Made by a program: the position numbers and the translations under genes
Notes under the pieces: generated by a model
What the model was told of the DNA's origin: nothing
Databases searched by the model: none
What the model saw: only the letters and a program-made list of their open reading frames with translations
Source of the DNA: Devosia faecipullorum
GTDB taxonomy: Bacteria > Pseudomonadota > Alphaproteobacteria > Rhizobiales > Devosiaceae
Assembly (NCBI RefSeq): GCF_015158295.1
Contig: NZ_JACDXV010000002.1
Location: 186,001-250,000 of the forward strand
Length of the DNA stretch: 64,000 nt
Reading direction: 5' to 3'
In this document: in pieces, positions 26,051-37,545 of the stretch
Position numbering within the stretch: position 1 is the stretch's first letter
Layout: the number at the start of each line of letters is the position of its first letter

Positions 26051-28219
26051 ATGTTCGACGCCGGTGACATCGTGGCAGTGATGGTGGGGGTGGCCGTGGA
26101 CGGCCCCTATTCCTATCGCGTGCCCGAGGGCATGGCGGTCGAGCGCGGCTCGATCGTCGCGGTGCCGCTGGGGCCGCGGCTGGTTCTGGGGGTGGTCTGG
26201 GGCGCGCCCAGGGATAACATCGCCCATAACAGGCTGCGCGATCTGTCCCTGGCCTATGACGTGCCGGCTTTGTCGGAAGAATTGCTCAAACTGGTGGAAT
26301 GGGTGGCGCGCTATACTTTGGCGGCGCCGGGCCAGGTATTGCGCGGCGTCTTGCGTTCGCCCGAGGCGCTGGACGCCCCCAAGCCGGTCATCGCCTATCG
26401 ACGCACAGGGCATGAGCCGGAAAAGCTTACCTCGGCGCGGCTGCGGGTGCTCGACTGCCTGATGGACGACATGGCCTGGCCGAGGCCGGCGCTGATCGGG
26501 GCGGCGGGCGTCTCGGTCTCGGTGATCGAGGGGCTGGAGCGGGCCGGGGCGGTGGAAAAGCTGCAGACCCCGCCCCCGCCCGTCGTGTTGCCGCCCGATC
26601 CCGATGACCGGCCGGCGCAGCTCAATGCGGAGCAGCAGCAGGCGCTGGACCGCATCCTGGCGCTGGATGTCGGTGCTTTCGGCGTCGCCCTGCTCGATGG
26701 CGTCACCGGGGGCGGCAAGACCGAAGTGTTCTTCGAAGCGGTGGCCGATACGCTGCGGGCCGGGCGGCAGGCGCTGATCCTCTTGCCCGAAATCGCCCTC
26801 ACCAACACGTTCATCGACCGCTTCACCAAAAGATTTGGGGCGCGGCCGGCCGAATGGCATTCCGACATGACCCCTGCCCAACGGGCCAAGGTGTGGCGCG
26901 GGGTGCTGGACGGCTCGGTGCGGGCCTTGGTGGGCGCGCGCTCGGCCCTTTTCCTGCCCTTTCGCGAACTGGGCCTGCTCGTGCTCGATGAGGAGCATGA
27001 CGGGGCCTATAAGCAGTCGGAGGGTTTCACCTATCACGCTCGTGACATGGCCATCGTGCGCGCCAATCTCGCCGGGGCGCGGGTGATCCTCTCGTCGGCC
27101 ACACCCTCGGTCGAATCGCGCAACAACGCCAATAGCGGACGCTATGCGCATGTGCGGCTCGAAAGCCGCTTCGCGGCGGCGGCGCTGCCGGATGTGACCG
27201 CCATCGACATGCGCGTGGATGGGCCTGAAAAGGGCGAATGGATCGCTCCGGCGCTGGCGCGCGAAGTGTTTGCGGCGCTGGACCGGGGCGAGCAGGCCCT
27301 GCTGTTCCTCAATCGTCGGGGCTATGCGCCGCTGACGCTCTGCCGCGCCTGCGGGCACCAATATCAATGCCCCGATTGCTCGGCCTGGATGGTGGAGCAT
27401 CGCTTTCGTGGCGTGCTCATGTGCCATCATTGCGGGCATGAAATGCGCACGCCTTCAATATGCCGCGAATGCGGGGAAGCCGACAGCCTGGTCGCGGTGG
27501 GGCCGGGAATCGAGCGGGTGGCCGAGGAGGCGGCGATCCGTTTTCCCGAGGCGCGGCGGGTGCTGCTTTCCACCGATATGGGCAGTCATGGCCAATTGCG
27601 CGAACGCTTCGCCGAAATCGAACGCGGCGAATATGACCTCATCATCGGCACGCAATTGGTCTCCAAAGGCCATCATTTCGAAAAACTGTCGGTGGTGGGC
27701 GTGCTCGACGCCGATCTGGGCCTCGCCCATGGCGATCCGCGTGCTGCCGAAAAGACCTTCCAGATCCTGACCCAGGTGGCGGGGCGGGCGGGGCGGGCCA
27801 GTCGGCACGGCAAGGCGTTCCTCCAGACCTATCATCCTGACCATCCGGTGCTGAAGGCCATGGTCAGCGGCGACCGCGAGGCGTTCTACGCACAGGAATT
27901 GCTGGCGCGCGAAGCCGGGGGCATGCCGCCATTCGGGCGGCTGGCGGCGCTGATCGTCTCGGCTGACAGCCAGCAGGCGGCCATGACCTATTCGCGGCAC
28001 CTGCTCTCGGTGGCGCCGATGGCGGAGGGCGTGCGGCTCTATGGACCCGCCGATGCGCCGGTGGCGATGATCCGGGGGCGGCACCGGGTGCGGCTCCTGG
28101 CGCAATCGGGCAAGGATTTCGATCTCTCGGGTTATGTGCGGTTCTGGCTGGGCGGCGCGGAAAAGCCCAAGGGCGATCTCAAGGTGCAGATCGATATCGA
28201 TCCGATGAGTTTCATGTAG
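26051..28219 (+). CDS. priA: Primosomal protein N' (replication restart helicase PriA)
   Basis: PriA restarts stalled forks by loading the replisome. The 722-residue protein has an N-terminal 3'-DNA-binding domain, the Walker A loop GVTGGGKTE near residue 218, the Walker B box LDEEHD, and the zinc-binding cysteine pairs CRACG, CPDC, CHHCG and CRECG near residues 437-475. A C-terminal helicase lobe includes VAGRAGR. The length fits the family. Its divergent partner is xerC. Confidence 0.96.
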   Translation: MFDAGDIVAVMVGVAVDGPYSYRVPEGMAVERGSIVAVPLGPRLVLGVVWGAPRDNIAHNRLRDLSLAYDVPALSEELLKLVEWVARYTLAAPGQVLRGVLRSPEALDAPKPVIAYRRTGHEPEKLTSARLRVLDCLMDDMAWPRPALIGAAGVSVSVIEGLERAGAVEKLQTPPPPVVLPPDPDDRPAQLNAEQQQALDRILALDVGAFGVALLDGVTGGGKTEVFFEAVADTLRAGRQALILLPEIALTNTFIDRFTKRFGARPAEWHSDMTPAQRAKVWRGVLDGSVRALVGARSALFLPFRELGLLVLDEEHDGAYKQSEGFTYHARDMAIVRANLAGARVILSSATPSVESRNNANSGRYAHVRLESRFAAAALPDVTAIDMRVDGPEKGEWIAPALAREVFAALDRGEQALLFLNRRGYAPLTLCRACGHQYQCPDCSAWMVEHRFRGVLMCHHCGHEMRTPSICRECGEADSLVAVGPGIERVAEEAAIRFPEARRVLLSTDMGSHGQLRERFAEIERGEYDLIIGTQLVSKGHHFEKLSVVGVLDADLGLAHGDPRAAEKTFQILTQVAGRAGRASRHGKAFLQTYHPDHPVLKAMVSGDREAFYAQELLAREAGGMPPFGRLAALIVSADSQQAAMTYSRHLLSVAPMAEGVRLYGPADAPVAMIRGRHRVRLLAQSGKDFDLSGYVRFWLGGAEKPKGDLKVQIDIDPMSFM

Positions 28220-28552
28220 CAGGGGGCGGCGCAGGCGGAATCCATGGCTTGAATGATCCTAAATGGATGGGCCGGTTCATGCCATTCGCGCGTCGCGCTC
28301 ATGGCCTCCCCGCCTTAAATCATGCCACCGGCATGAATTGCCCCGCATGGGTGGCGGGGAGTGCGACAAATTCGCCGCATTTGAATCACGTTGCCAAGCC
28401 TTGCAAGCCCGACTTTGCATGTGTTAGAGACGCCCGACTTTTGAGGGGTCCGGCTCGAACCCCGTTTCCGAGCACGTCCAAGCGTTACAAACCCGCCCAG
28501 GCTTTGGCGACAAAGCCAGAGAGGGCCGGACAATACAAAGGGTGAAGCGGCA
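28220..28552. other. 333-base gap upstream of the atp operon
   Basis: This holds the atp promoter. TTGCAA (28401-28406) and TTAGAG (28424-28429), 17 bases apart, are a possible promoter about 125 bases before atpH. No terminator hairpin after priA and no RNA gene are evident to me. Confidence 0.35.
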
Positions 28553-29113
28553 TTGGCAGCGCAGAATTCAGTGCTTACCCAGATCGCACGGCCATATGCG
28601 TCGGCGCTGTTCGACCTCGCCAAGAGCGAGAACCAGCTGGCCCAGGTGGAAACCGGCCTGTCTGACATTTCGCGGCTGATCGGGGAAAGCGAGGATTTCT
28701 CGCGCTATCTCCGCTCCCCCGTCATTCCCGGCGACGTCAAGGCTTCGGCGCTCGATGCCCTTCTGGGCAAGGCCAAGGTCAATCCGCTGGTCGGCAATTT
28801 CCTGCGCATCGTGGCGCGCAACGGGCGCCTCTTCGCGCTCGACCAGATCATTGTCAGCTTCCGTGCGCTGGCCGCCGCCGCCCGCGGCGAGACCAATGCC
28901 GATGTGACCTCGGCGGCCCCGCTGACCGATGCACAGGCCAAGGCCCTGGCCGAGACGCTCAAGCAGAAGCTGGGCAAGACCGTCACGCTCAATCAATTCG
29001 TCGATCCCTCGCTGATCGGTGGCCTTCAGGTGAAGGTCGGCAGCCAGATGATCGATTCTTCGCTCAAGACAAAACTCGCCGCGATGAAAATCGCCATGAA
29101 AGAGGTCGGATAA
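28553..29113 (+). CDS. atpH: F1F0 ATP synthase subunit delta
   Basis: The delta subunit links the F1 head to the peripheral stalk. The 186-residue product has the family start RPYASALFDLA and the C-terminal LIGGLQVKVGSQMIDSSLK. The start is TTG at 28553: no in-frame ATG or GTG lies close upstream, and the family N-terminus is complete from here. This is the first gene of atpHAGDC; as usual in Rhizobiales the F0 genes are elsewhere. Its stop abuts the atpA ATG without a gap. Confidence 0.94.
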   Translation: MAAQNSVLTQIARPYASALFDLAKSENQLAQVETGLSDISRLIGESEDFSRYLRSPVIPGDVKASALDALLGKAKVNPLVGNFLRIVARNGRLFALDQIIVSFRALAAAARGETNADVTSAAPLTDAQAKALAETLKQKLGKTVTLNQFVDPSLIGGLQVKVGSQMIDSSLKTKLAAMKIAMKEVG

Positions 29114-30646
<1,533 letters not shown>

Positions 30647-30668
30647 AGCCTGAAGGAGACGACAGGCC

Positions 30669-31553
30669 ATGCCGTCGCTAAAGGATCTTAAGAACCGGAT
30701 CGACTCGGTCAAATCGACCCAGAAGATCACCAAGGCCATGCAGATGGTGGCGGCGGCAAAGCTGCGCCGTGCCCAGGAAGCAGCCGAAGCGGCCCGCCCC
30801 TATGCCGAGCGCATGGGCAAGGTGCTGGCTGCGCTTGGCGCCGTCTATGAAGGACAGGAAAATGCTCCGGTCCTTCTGGGCGGCACCGGCAAGGACCAGG
30901 TGCATCTGCTGGTGGTTGCCACCGGCGAGCGCGGCCTGGCCGGCGGTTTCAATTCCTCCATCGCCCGTCTCGCCCGCGATCACGCCACCAAGCTGATCCG
31001 CGAAGGCAAGACCGTCAAGATTTTGACCGTGGGCCGCAAGGGCCACGACATCCTGCGCCGGCAATATCCGGAGCTGATCATCGACACCTTCAATTTCCGC
31101 GAGGTCAAGCAGGTCGGCTTCACCCAGGCCAGCCAGGTCGCGGACAAGGTGCTGTCGCTGTTCGCCGCCGGTGAATTCGACGTCGCCACCCTGTTCTTCG
31201 CCAAGTTCGGCAGCGTGATCAGCCAGGTGCCCACGGCCCAGCAGATCATTCCGGCCAAGCTGGAAAAGAGCGAGGGCGAAGGTCAGGCCAGCGCCGCCGC
31301 GCCCTATGAGTACGAGCCGAGCGAAGAAGCCATCGTCGAAGATCTGCTGCCGCGCAATATCAGCGTGCAGATCCTCAGGGCCCTGCTCGAAAACTCCGCC
31401 TCGTTCTATGGCGCCCAGATGTCGGCAATGGACAATGCGACGCGCAATGCGGGCGAAATGATCAACAAGCTGCAGCTGAGCTTCAACCGCCAGCGCCAGG
31501 CCCAGATCACCAAAGAACTCATCGAAATCATCTCGGGCGCCGAGGCGCTCTAA
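30669..31553 (+). CDS. atpG: F1F0 ATP synthase subunit gamma
   Basis: Gamma is the central rotating shaft of F1. The 294-residue protein has the N-terminal coiled-coil helix [20 protein letters not shown] and its C-terminal partner [15 protein letters not shown] ... [15 protein letters not shown], which pair inside the alpha/beta ring. The length is usual for alphaproteobacteria. A ribosome-binding site (GAAGGAG) precedes the ATG. Confidence 0.97.
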   Translation: MPSLKDLKNRIDSVKSTQKITKAMQMVAAAKLRRAQEAAEAARPYAERMGKVLAALGAVYEGQENAPVLLGGTGKDQVHLLVVATGERGLAGGFNSSIARLARDHATKLIREGKTVKILTVGRKGHDILRRQYPELIIDTFNFREVKQVGFTQASQVADKVLSLFAAGEFDVATLFFAKFGSVISQVPTAQQIIPAKLEKSEGEGQASAAAPYEYEPSEEAIVEDLLPRNISVQILRALLENSASFYGAQMSAMDNATRNAGEMINKLQLSFNRQRQAQITKELIEIISGAEAL

Positions 31554-33014
<1,461 letters not shown>

Positions 33015-33056
33015 TTTTGGACCGGGCCGCTGCGGCGGCCCGCCCTCTCGCTATGG

Positions 33057-33083
33057 GGCCCGAATGACAATTCGGGCCTTTTT
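33057..33083 (+). terminator. Terminator-like hairpin between atpD and atpC
   Basis: GGCCCGAAT (33057-33065) and ATTCGGGCC (33070-33078) form a nine-base stem with a GACA loop, followed by TTTTT. It has all parts of an intrinsic terminator and lies 43 bases after the atpD stop inside the operon. Confidence 0.75.
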
Positions 33084-33105
33084 GGAATATGCAAGCCGCG
33101 CGGCC

Positions 33106-33146
33106 GAACCGCGAAAGTGACGCCACTTTCGCCGGCCACGCTCTAG
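33106..33146 (+). repeat. Dispersed intergenic repeat, copy 3
   Basis: GAACCGCGAAAGTG and CGCCACTTTCGCCGG are followed by CCACGCTCTAG, ending 11 bases before the atpC start. Matches copies at 6686-6720 and 23924-23964. Confidence 0.55.
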
Positions 33147-33157
33147 AGGACCAAACA

Positions 33158-33580
33158 ATGGCTGAAGGCCTCAGAATAGAGATCGTGTCGCCCGAGCGGC
33201 TGGTGCTGTCGGAAGTGGTGCAGTCGGTGACCGTGCCGGGCAGCGAAGGCTATTTCACCGTGATGAACGACCATGCGCCGTTCATGACCACGATGCGGCC
33301 GGGCTTCATCACCGTGTCCAAGGACAATGGCAGCGACGTCTATTTCGTCAAGGGCGGCTTTGCCGACGTCTCGCCGGAAGGCCTGACGATCCTGGCCGAG
33401 CAATCGGTGCCCTTCGCCGAATTCGACCATGCCGACCTGCAGGCGCAGATCAAGGCGGCGGAAGAGGAACTGAACCGGGCCGGTTCGCCCGAGGACAAGT
33501 CCTATGCGCAGGAGGTCGTTTCCGGCCTGCTCAACCTCGCCATCGAAGCCCAGCATATCGGCGGCGCCCATATCCATTGA
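33158..33580 (+). CDS. atpC: F1F0 ATP synthase subunit epsilon
   Basis: Epsilon couples and regulates F1. The 140-residue protein has the N-terminal beta-sandwich (RIEIVSPERLVLSE, VPGSEGYFTVMNDHAPFMTTMRPG in two parts) and a C-terminal helical pair from about residue 88. I chose ATG 33158, preceded by AGAGGA; the frame runs upstream into the repeat but those residues are not family-like. The 143-base separation from atpD, with a hairpin in it, is unusual. Confidence 0.95.
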   Translation: MAEGLRIEIVSPERLVLSEVVQSVTVPGSEGYFTVMNDHAPFMTTMRPGFITVSKDNGSDVYFVKGGFADVSPEGLTILAEQSVPFAEFDHADLQAQIKAAEEELNRAGSPEDKSYAQEVVSGLLNLAIEAQHIGGAHIH

Positions 33581-33610
33581 CGGGAGCCATCCCGCACGTG
33601 AAGCGATCAA

Positions 33611-33638
33611 AGCCGCTCCCTTTGGGGGCGGCTTTTTT
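33611..33638 (+). terminator. Terminator after atpC
   Basis: AGCCGCTCCC and GGGGGCGGCT form a ten-pair stem with one wobble and a TTT loop, followed by six T residues. It ends the atp operon. Confidence 0.85.
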
Positions 33639-33673
33639 GTTGGCAAAGCGGCATATCCGACCCGGGATTGGCG

Positions 33674-34360
33674 TCAGGCGAGAGCTGCGCCGACCAGAGC
33701 GCGGGCATGCAGATCGGTGGTGTCGTAGCAGGGCAGGGGGCTGATGCCATCATCGATCAGCATGCCGATTTCGGTACAGCCCAGAATGATGGCCTGAGCG
33801 CCGCGGGCGGCCAGGCGTTCGATGGCGGCAATATAGATACGGCGGGAATCGTCGCGCACGATGCCCTTGCACAATTGTTCGTAGATGATGCCATTGAGAT
33901 TGGTGCGGTCGACTTCGGGGACCAGCACGTCAAGGCCCCGCACCGCGAGGCGGTCCTTGTAGAAATCCATTTCCATGGTGAAACGGGTGCCCAGAAGCCC
34001 GATCGTGTCATAGCCATCGGCGAGCAGTGCATCGGCGGTCGGGTCGGCAATGTGGATGAAGGGCACGTCGAGCCCCTTGGTGACGCTATCGGCGACCACA
34101 TGCATGGTATTGGTGGCGAGGCCGAGAATTTGCGCGCCGACCTGCTGCAGACCGAGAGCGGCAGCGTTGAGTTCGGCGCCAGCCCGGTCCCATTCGCCCG
34201 CCGCCTGCATGGCGGCGATGGGGGCAAAATCGAGAGAATGCACGATCAGCGGCGCGGAATGGAGGCCACCGCGCCGGGCCGAGGTCTCCTCATTGATGAT
34301 GCGGTAATAATGGGCGGTGGATTGCCAGCTCATGCCGCCGATAAGGCCTATGGTCTGCAT
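33674..34360 (-). CDS. Aspartate/glutamate racemase family protein (YgeA-like)
   Basis: The 228-residue product belongs to the Asp/Glu racemase superfamily. MQTIGLIGGMSW opens the first domain; the position usually holding the first catalytic cysteine reads TNTMH, while the second cysteine is kept in ILGCTEIG. A Thr in place of the first Cys is also found in E. coli YgeA, which racemises amino acids broadly, so this is likely an amino-acid racemase and not a strict aspartate racemase. I chose ATG 34360 because AGGG lies five bases upstream; ATG 34375 would overlap rppH. It is the last gene of the long minus-strand run. Confidence 0.8.
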   Translation of the reverse strand: MQTIGLIGGMSWQSTAHYYRIINEETSARRGGLHSAPLIVHSLDFAPIAAMQAAGEWDRAGAELNAAALGLQQVGAQILGLATNTMHVVADSVTKGLDVPFIHIADPTADALLADGYDTIGLLGTRFTMEMDFYKDRLAVRGLDVLVPEVDRTNLNGIIYEQLCKGIVRDDSRRIYIAAIERLAARGAQAIILGCTEIGMLIDDGISPLPCYDTTDLHARALVGAALA

Positions 34361-34367
34361 CGCATCC

Positions 34368-34910
34368 CTAGACATGGGTGAAGCGCCGGGGGATGTCGGC
34401 AAAGGCGGCGACGACCTTTTCATAGGCCGGACGCTTGAAGGGCACGATCAGCGCCGGGGTATGGCTCAACCTTTCCCAGCGCCAGGCATCGAATTCGGCC
34501 CCGAAGCGACCACCGGCCGGGGCGAGGACGTTGATTTCCGGTTCCGCGCCGGTAAAGGCAAAGGCAAACCAGCGCTGTCGCTGCCCGCGATATTTGCCCT
34601 TGAGGGCGATGCCGAGGGCGTCGTCGGGCAGGTCGTAGTAAATCCATTCGGGCGCTTCAGCCAGAAGGCTCACCGAGGTGATATTGGTCTCTTCATGCAA
34701 TTCGCGCAGCGCAGCGCGCAGCGGATCCTCGCCCTTGTCGATGCCGCCCTGTGGCATTTGCCAGGGCGCCTGCAATTCGGATGCATTTTCCCAGTTCACG
34801 CCGGACTTGCGGCGGCCGACAAAGACCTGTCCTGTCGCATTGAACAGGGCAATGCCGACGCAATCGCGATAGGGCATGGCTTCGCGCTCGGGCGCTTTGG
34901 TCATGGTCAA
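34368..34910 (-). CDS. rppH: RNA pyrophosphohydrolase
   Basis: RppH removes pyrophosphate from the 5' end of mRNA and so starts decay. The 180-residue protein has the N-terminal YRDCVGIALFN and the nudix box GGIDKGEDPLRAALRELHEET, with all metal-binding glutamates present. WQMPQGGID before the box and the following Tyr/Trp-rich strand are RppH-typical. It starts four bases after the deacetylase-like gene stop, in the same run. Confidence 0.93.
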   Translation of the reverse strand: MTMTKAPEREAMPYRDCVGIALFNATGQVFVGRRKSGVNWENASELQAPWQMPQGGIDKGEDPLRAALRELHEETNITSVSLLAEAPEWIYYDLPDDALGIALKGKYRGQRQRWFAFAFTGAEPEINVLAPAGGRFGAEFDAWRWERLSHTPALIVPFKRPAYEKVVAAFADIPRRFTHV

Positions 34911-34914
34911 AACT

Positions 34915-36048
34915 CTATTTCATCAGGGCGCTGGCGGGCACCAGGGCGATGCCCTTGGCGTCTAGCTCAAGGGCCCAATCCGATATGGCCTGCACCGATA
35001 TGGGCAGGGCACTGACAATACCGATGGCGCTGCCCGAAGCCAGTGCCCTCTCTTCAAGGCTGGCAAGCGCTGCAAGAATGTCTGAACGGGCGGGATTGGC
35101 GTCCACCATCAGGCTGGCGCGGGCAAAGGGCACATTATTGGTGCCGGCCAATTGTGCGGCGACCGAGCGGTTGGAACTGCCATCGTCGACATAGCCGAGG
35201 CCACGGGCACCGAATTCCTCCAGCACCGGCGCCATGTCCGCCGCCGAGGCGGTGAAGCGCGCGCCCATATTGTTGATCACCCCGAAATAGCCGCCGAAAC
35301 GGGCCATCAGCCAGAACAGCTTTTCGAGATTTGCGCGGGGCGCTTCGCCGGTGAGGATGGTATGCGGACCCGGGTCGTTCTGCGGATAGTCGAAGGGCTC
35401 CATGGGGATTTCGAGCATGACTTCATGGCCGGCGGCGCGGGCGGCGGCGACGGAATTGCCCAGCGAGCGACCATAGGGGGCGAAAGCCAGAGTCGCATCC
35501 TTGGGCAGGGCGTCGATGGCATCGAGCGAGCCCTGTTCATTGATCCCGAGCCCGGTGACGATGATGGCGATGCGCGGGCCGCTATCGGCACCGGACGGCG
35601 CGGCGCGGCGATAGGCCATGAACGGGGTGAGGCCGGCATTGGACATGCGCGGGATCGGCCCATTGGCGGTCTCCTCGCTCAAATCCGGCAGGGCGCCGAA
35701 ATGGGCTGAATTCTGCGCCGAAAAGCCGCCAGCGGCGGGTGGCGGCGCGATGGAAGAGACGGGACTGGTTCCGGCGGGGAATTGTTCGGAGTCGGCGGTA
35801 ATCGTCGCCGGGCGGCTGGCGACGTCATTGGCGACGACATTGCCGTCGCGCGTCGAGGTGATGGCGGCATCGAGGCTGGGCCGCCCGCCTTCGGGGGCGT
35901 CCACCAAAACGATGCGCAGCACCGCCCCGCCGATGATGAGCGCAATGACGGCAAAGAGCAGCCGCGCCAGGGGGAAGTGAAACGGCCCCGATCTGTCTCT
36001 GATCCGTCGCTTGCGGCCGGTCAGAGGCGTGGAAAGGTCATTGGGCAT
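34915..36048 (-). CDS. Divergent polysaccharide deacetylase family protein
   Basis: The 377-residue protein has a basic N-terminus, one membrane helix at about residues 27-47, a low-complexity linker and then a divergent polysaccharide deacetylase domain (DUF610/YibQ type) from about residue 150: IAIIVTGLGINEQGS, EVMLEIPMEPFDYP, NNMGARFTASAADM, YVDDGSSN. The canonical metal-site motifs of true deacetylases are partly changed, so activity is doubtful. It is often next to ctpA and envC in alphaproteobacteria, suggesting a peptidoglycan-related job. Confidence 0.87.
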   Translation of the reverse strand: MPNDLSTPLTGRKRRIRDRSGPFHFPLARLLFAVIALIIGGAVLRIVLVDAPEGGRPSLDAAITSTRDGNVVANDVASRPATITADSEQFPAGTSPVSSIAPPPAAGGFSAQNSAHFGALPDLSEETANGPIPRMSNAGLTPFMAYRRAAPSGADSGPRIAIIVTGLGINEQGSLDAIDALPKDATLAFAPYGRSLGNSVAAARAAGHEVMLEIPMEPFDYPQNDPGPHTILTGEAPRANLEKLFWLMARFGGYFGVINNMGARFTASAADMAPVLEEFGARGLGYVDDGSSNRSVAAQLAGTNNVPFARASLMVDANPARSDILAALASLEERALASGSAIGIVSALPISVQAISDWALELDAKGIALVPASALMK

Positions 36049-36137
36049 AGAGGTCGTGCTCGTGCCTGTCTGGGCGTTTTGCCGAGGGCCTTTTCGGGTC
36101 CACGGCGCTGCGTGTCTTGGGCTTGTGAAGCCCCGAT

Positions 36138-37538
36138 CTAGTCCGCCTTGGGCGGAAAGGCGGGATTGGTCTCCTCGCCATTGAGCAGGCGGATGGCATA
36201 TTGCAATTGCGCATCCTCTTCCTTGTCCACCGGCACGTAGACCGATGAGCCAACGGTGGATTCCTCCTGCCCTTCAATAGTGATGTGACCGTCGAGGCCT
36301 GCTTCGCCGATGATCTCGTCGCGGCCCTGGAATTCCTCGGGGACGACCTGCTTGATCTCGATGTCGGGGGTGATTCCCAAAGCCTGAATCGAGCGGTTGT
36401 CAGGGGTGTAATAGCGCGCCGTAGTCAGGCGCATGGCCCCGTCCGGCCCCAGTGAAATGATCGACTGGACCGAGCCCTTGCCGAACGATCTCGTGCCCAC
36501 CAGCGTCGCCCGCTTGTGGTCCTGCAAGGCGCCGGCGACGATTTCGGAAGCCGAGGCCGAGCCGCCATTGATCAGCACGATCATGGGAATATCGGCCAGC
36601 TTTTCGTCCAGCTCGTCGGGCATGGCGTCGTAGCGGGCGTTTTCGCTCTCGGTGCGGCCACGGGTCAAAACGACCGCGCCGCGATTGAGGAAAGCATCGG
36701 CGACATAGACCGATTGGTCCACGAGGCCTCCCGGATTGTTGCGCAGGTCAAGAATGATACCCTTGGGCGGCACGTCTTCGCGCTGGGCATAGATGGCGTC
36801 GATGGCCTGTTCGATGCCGACGAAAGCCTGCTCGGAGAAGCGGGAGAGGCGCAGAACGGCGATGTCGCCTTCCATGGACCAGCGGGCGGCGCGCATCGAG
36901 ATAATGCCACGGGTCAGTTCGAATTCGAGCGGATCGGCCACGCCTTCGCGGATGATGGTGATGGTGACCTTGGTACCAACCGGGCCGCGCATCCTGTCCA
37001 CGGCTTCGTCCTGGGTCATGCCCTGGACCTGAGCGCCATCGATCTCGACGATCAGGTCATTGGCCAGGATGCCGGCACGGGCGGCAGGGGTGTCATCGAT
37101 GGGCGAGACCACCTTGATGACCTGGTCTTCCATGATGATCTCGACGCCCAGGCCACCGAACTGGCCCGAAATGTCCTCGCGCGTCTCGTTGTAATCGGTG
37201 GGCGGCAGATAGCCCGAATGGGGGTCGAGCGAGGTCAGCATGCCCTGGATGGCGGCGCGGATCAGTTCCTTTTCATCGGGCGGATCGACATATTCGGCGC
37301 GGATGCGGTCGAAGATTTCCCCGAACAGGTTGAGATCGGAATAAATCTCAAGCGGATCGCGAGGCGCGGCGGCCTTCTCGGCTGCCGTCGGTTCCGCCGG
37401 CTCTTCGGCGGGGGCCGGGGGCAATTCCTGCGGCGCTTCCTCGATGGGCGCGGAGGGCTGGTCCTGGGCGATCAGCACGGAGGCCGGCACCAGCAGGGCC
37501 GCGAGGATGGCGGCGGCGCCAAGTGTGGGGAAACGCAT
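36138..37538 (-). CDS. ctpA: S41 family C-terminal processing peptidase
   Basis: The 466-residue periplasmic serine protease cuts C-terminal tails of envelope proteins. It has a signal peptide (to about residue 25), an acidic Pro/Glu linker, a PDZ domain (GGLGVEI near residue 130) and the catalytic S41 core with Ser in GGSASASEIV and Lys in GTRSFGKGSVQ. I chose ATG 37538. It is seven bases downstream of the envC stop, so they are cotranscribed; in other bacteria such proteases control peptidoglycan hydrolases. Confidence 0.94.
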   Translation of the reverse strand: MRFPTLGAAAILAALLVPASVLIAQDQPSAPIEEAPQELPPAPAEEPAEPTAAEKAAAPRDPLEIYSDLNLFGEIFDRIRAEYVDPPDEKELIRAAIQGMLTSLDPHSGYLPPTDYNETREDISGQFGGLGVEIIMEDQVIKVVSPIDDTPAARAGILANDLIVEIDGAQVQGMTQDEAVDRMRGPVGTKVTITIIREGVADPLEFELTRGIISMRAARWSMEGDIAVLRLSRFSEQAFVGIEQAIDAIYAQREDVPPKGIILDLRNNPGGLVDQSVYVADAFLNRGAVVLTRGRTESENARYDAMPDELDEKLADIPMIVLINGGSASASEIVAGALQDHKRATLVGTRSFGKGSVQSIISLGPDGAMRLTTARYYTPDNRSIQALGITPDIEIKQVVPEEFQGRDEIIGEAGLDGHITIEGQEESTVGSSVYVPVDKEEDAQLQYAIRLLNGEETNPAFPPKAD

Positions 37539-37545
37539 GGATGGA

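Noticed and set aside
24992-27439. An 815-codon minus-strand frame that could be read as a fused protein
   Set aside because: Only the part up to 25921 is XerC; the rest is antisense to priA.
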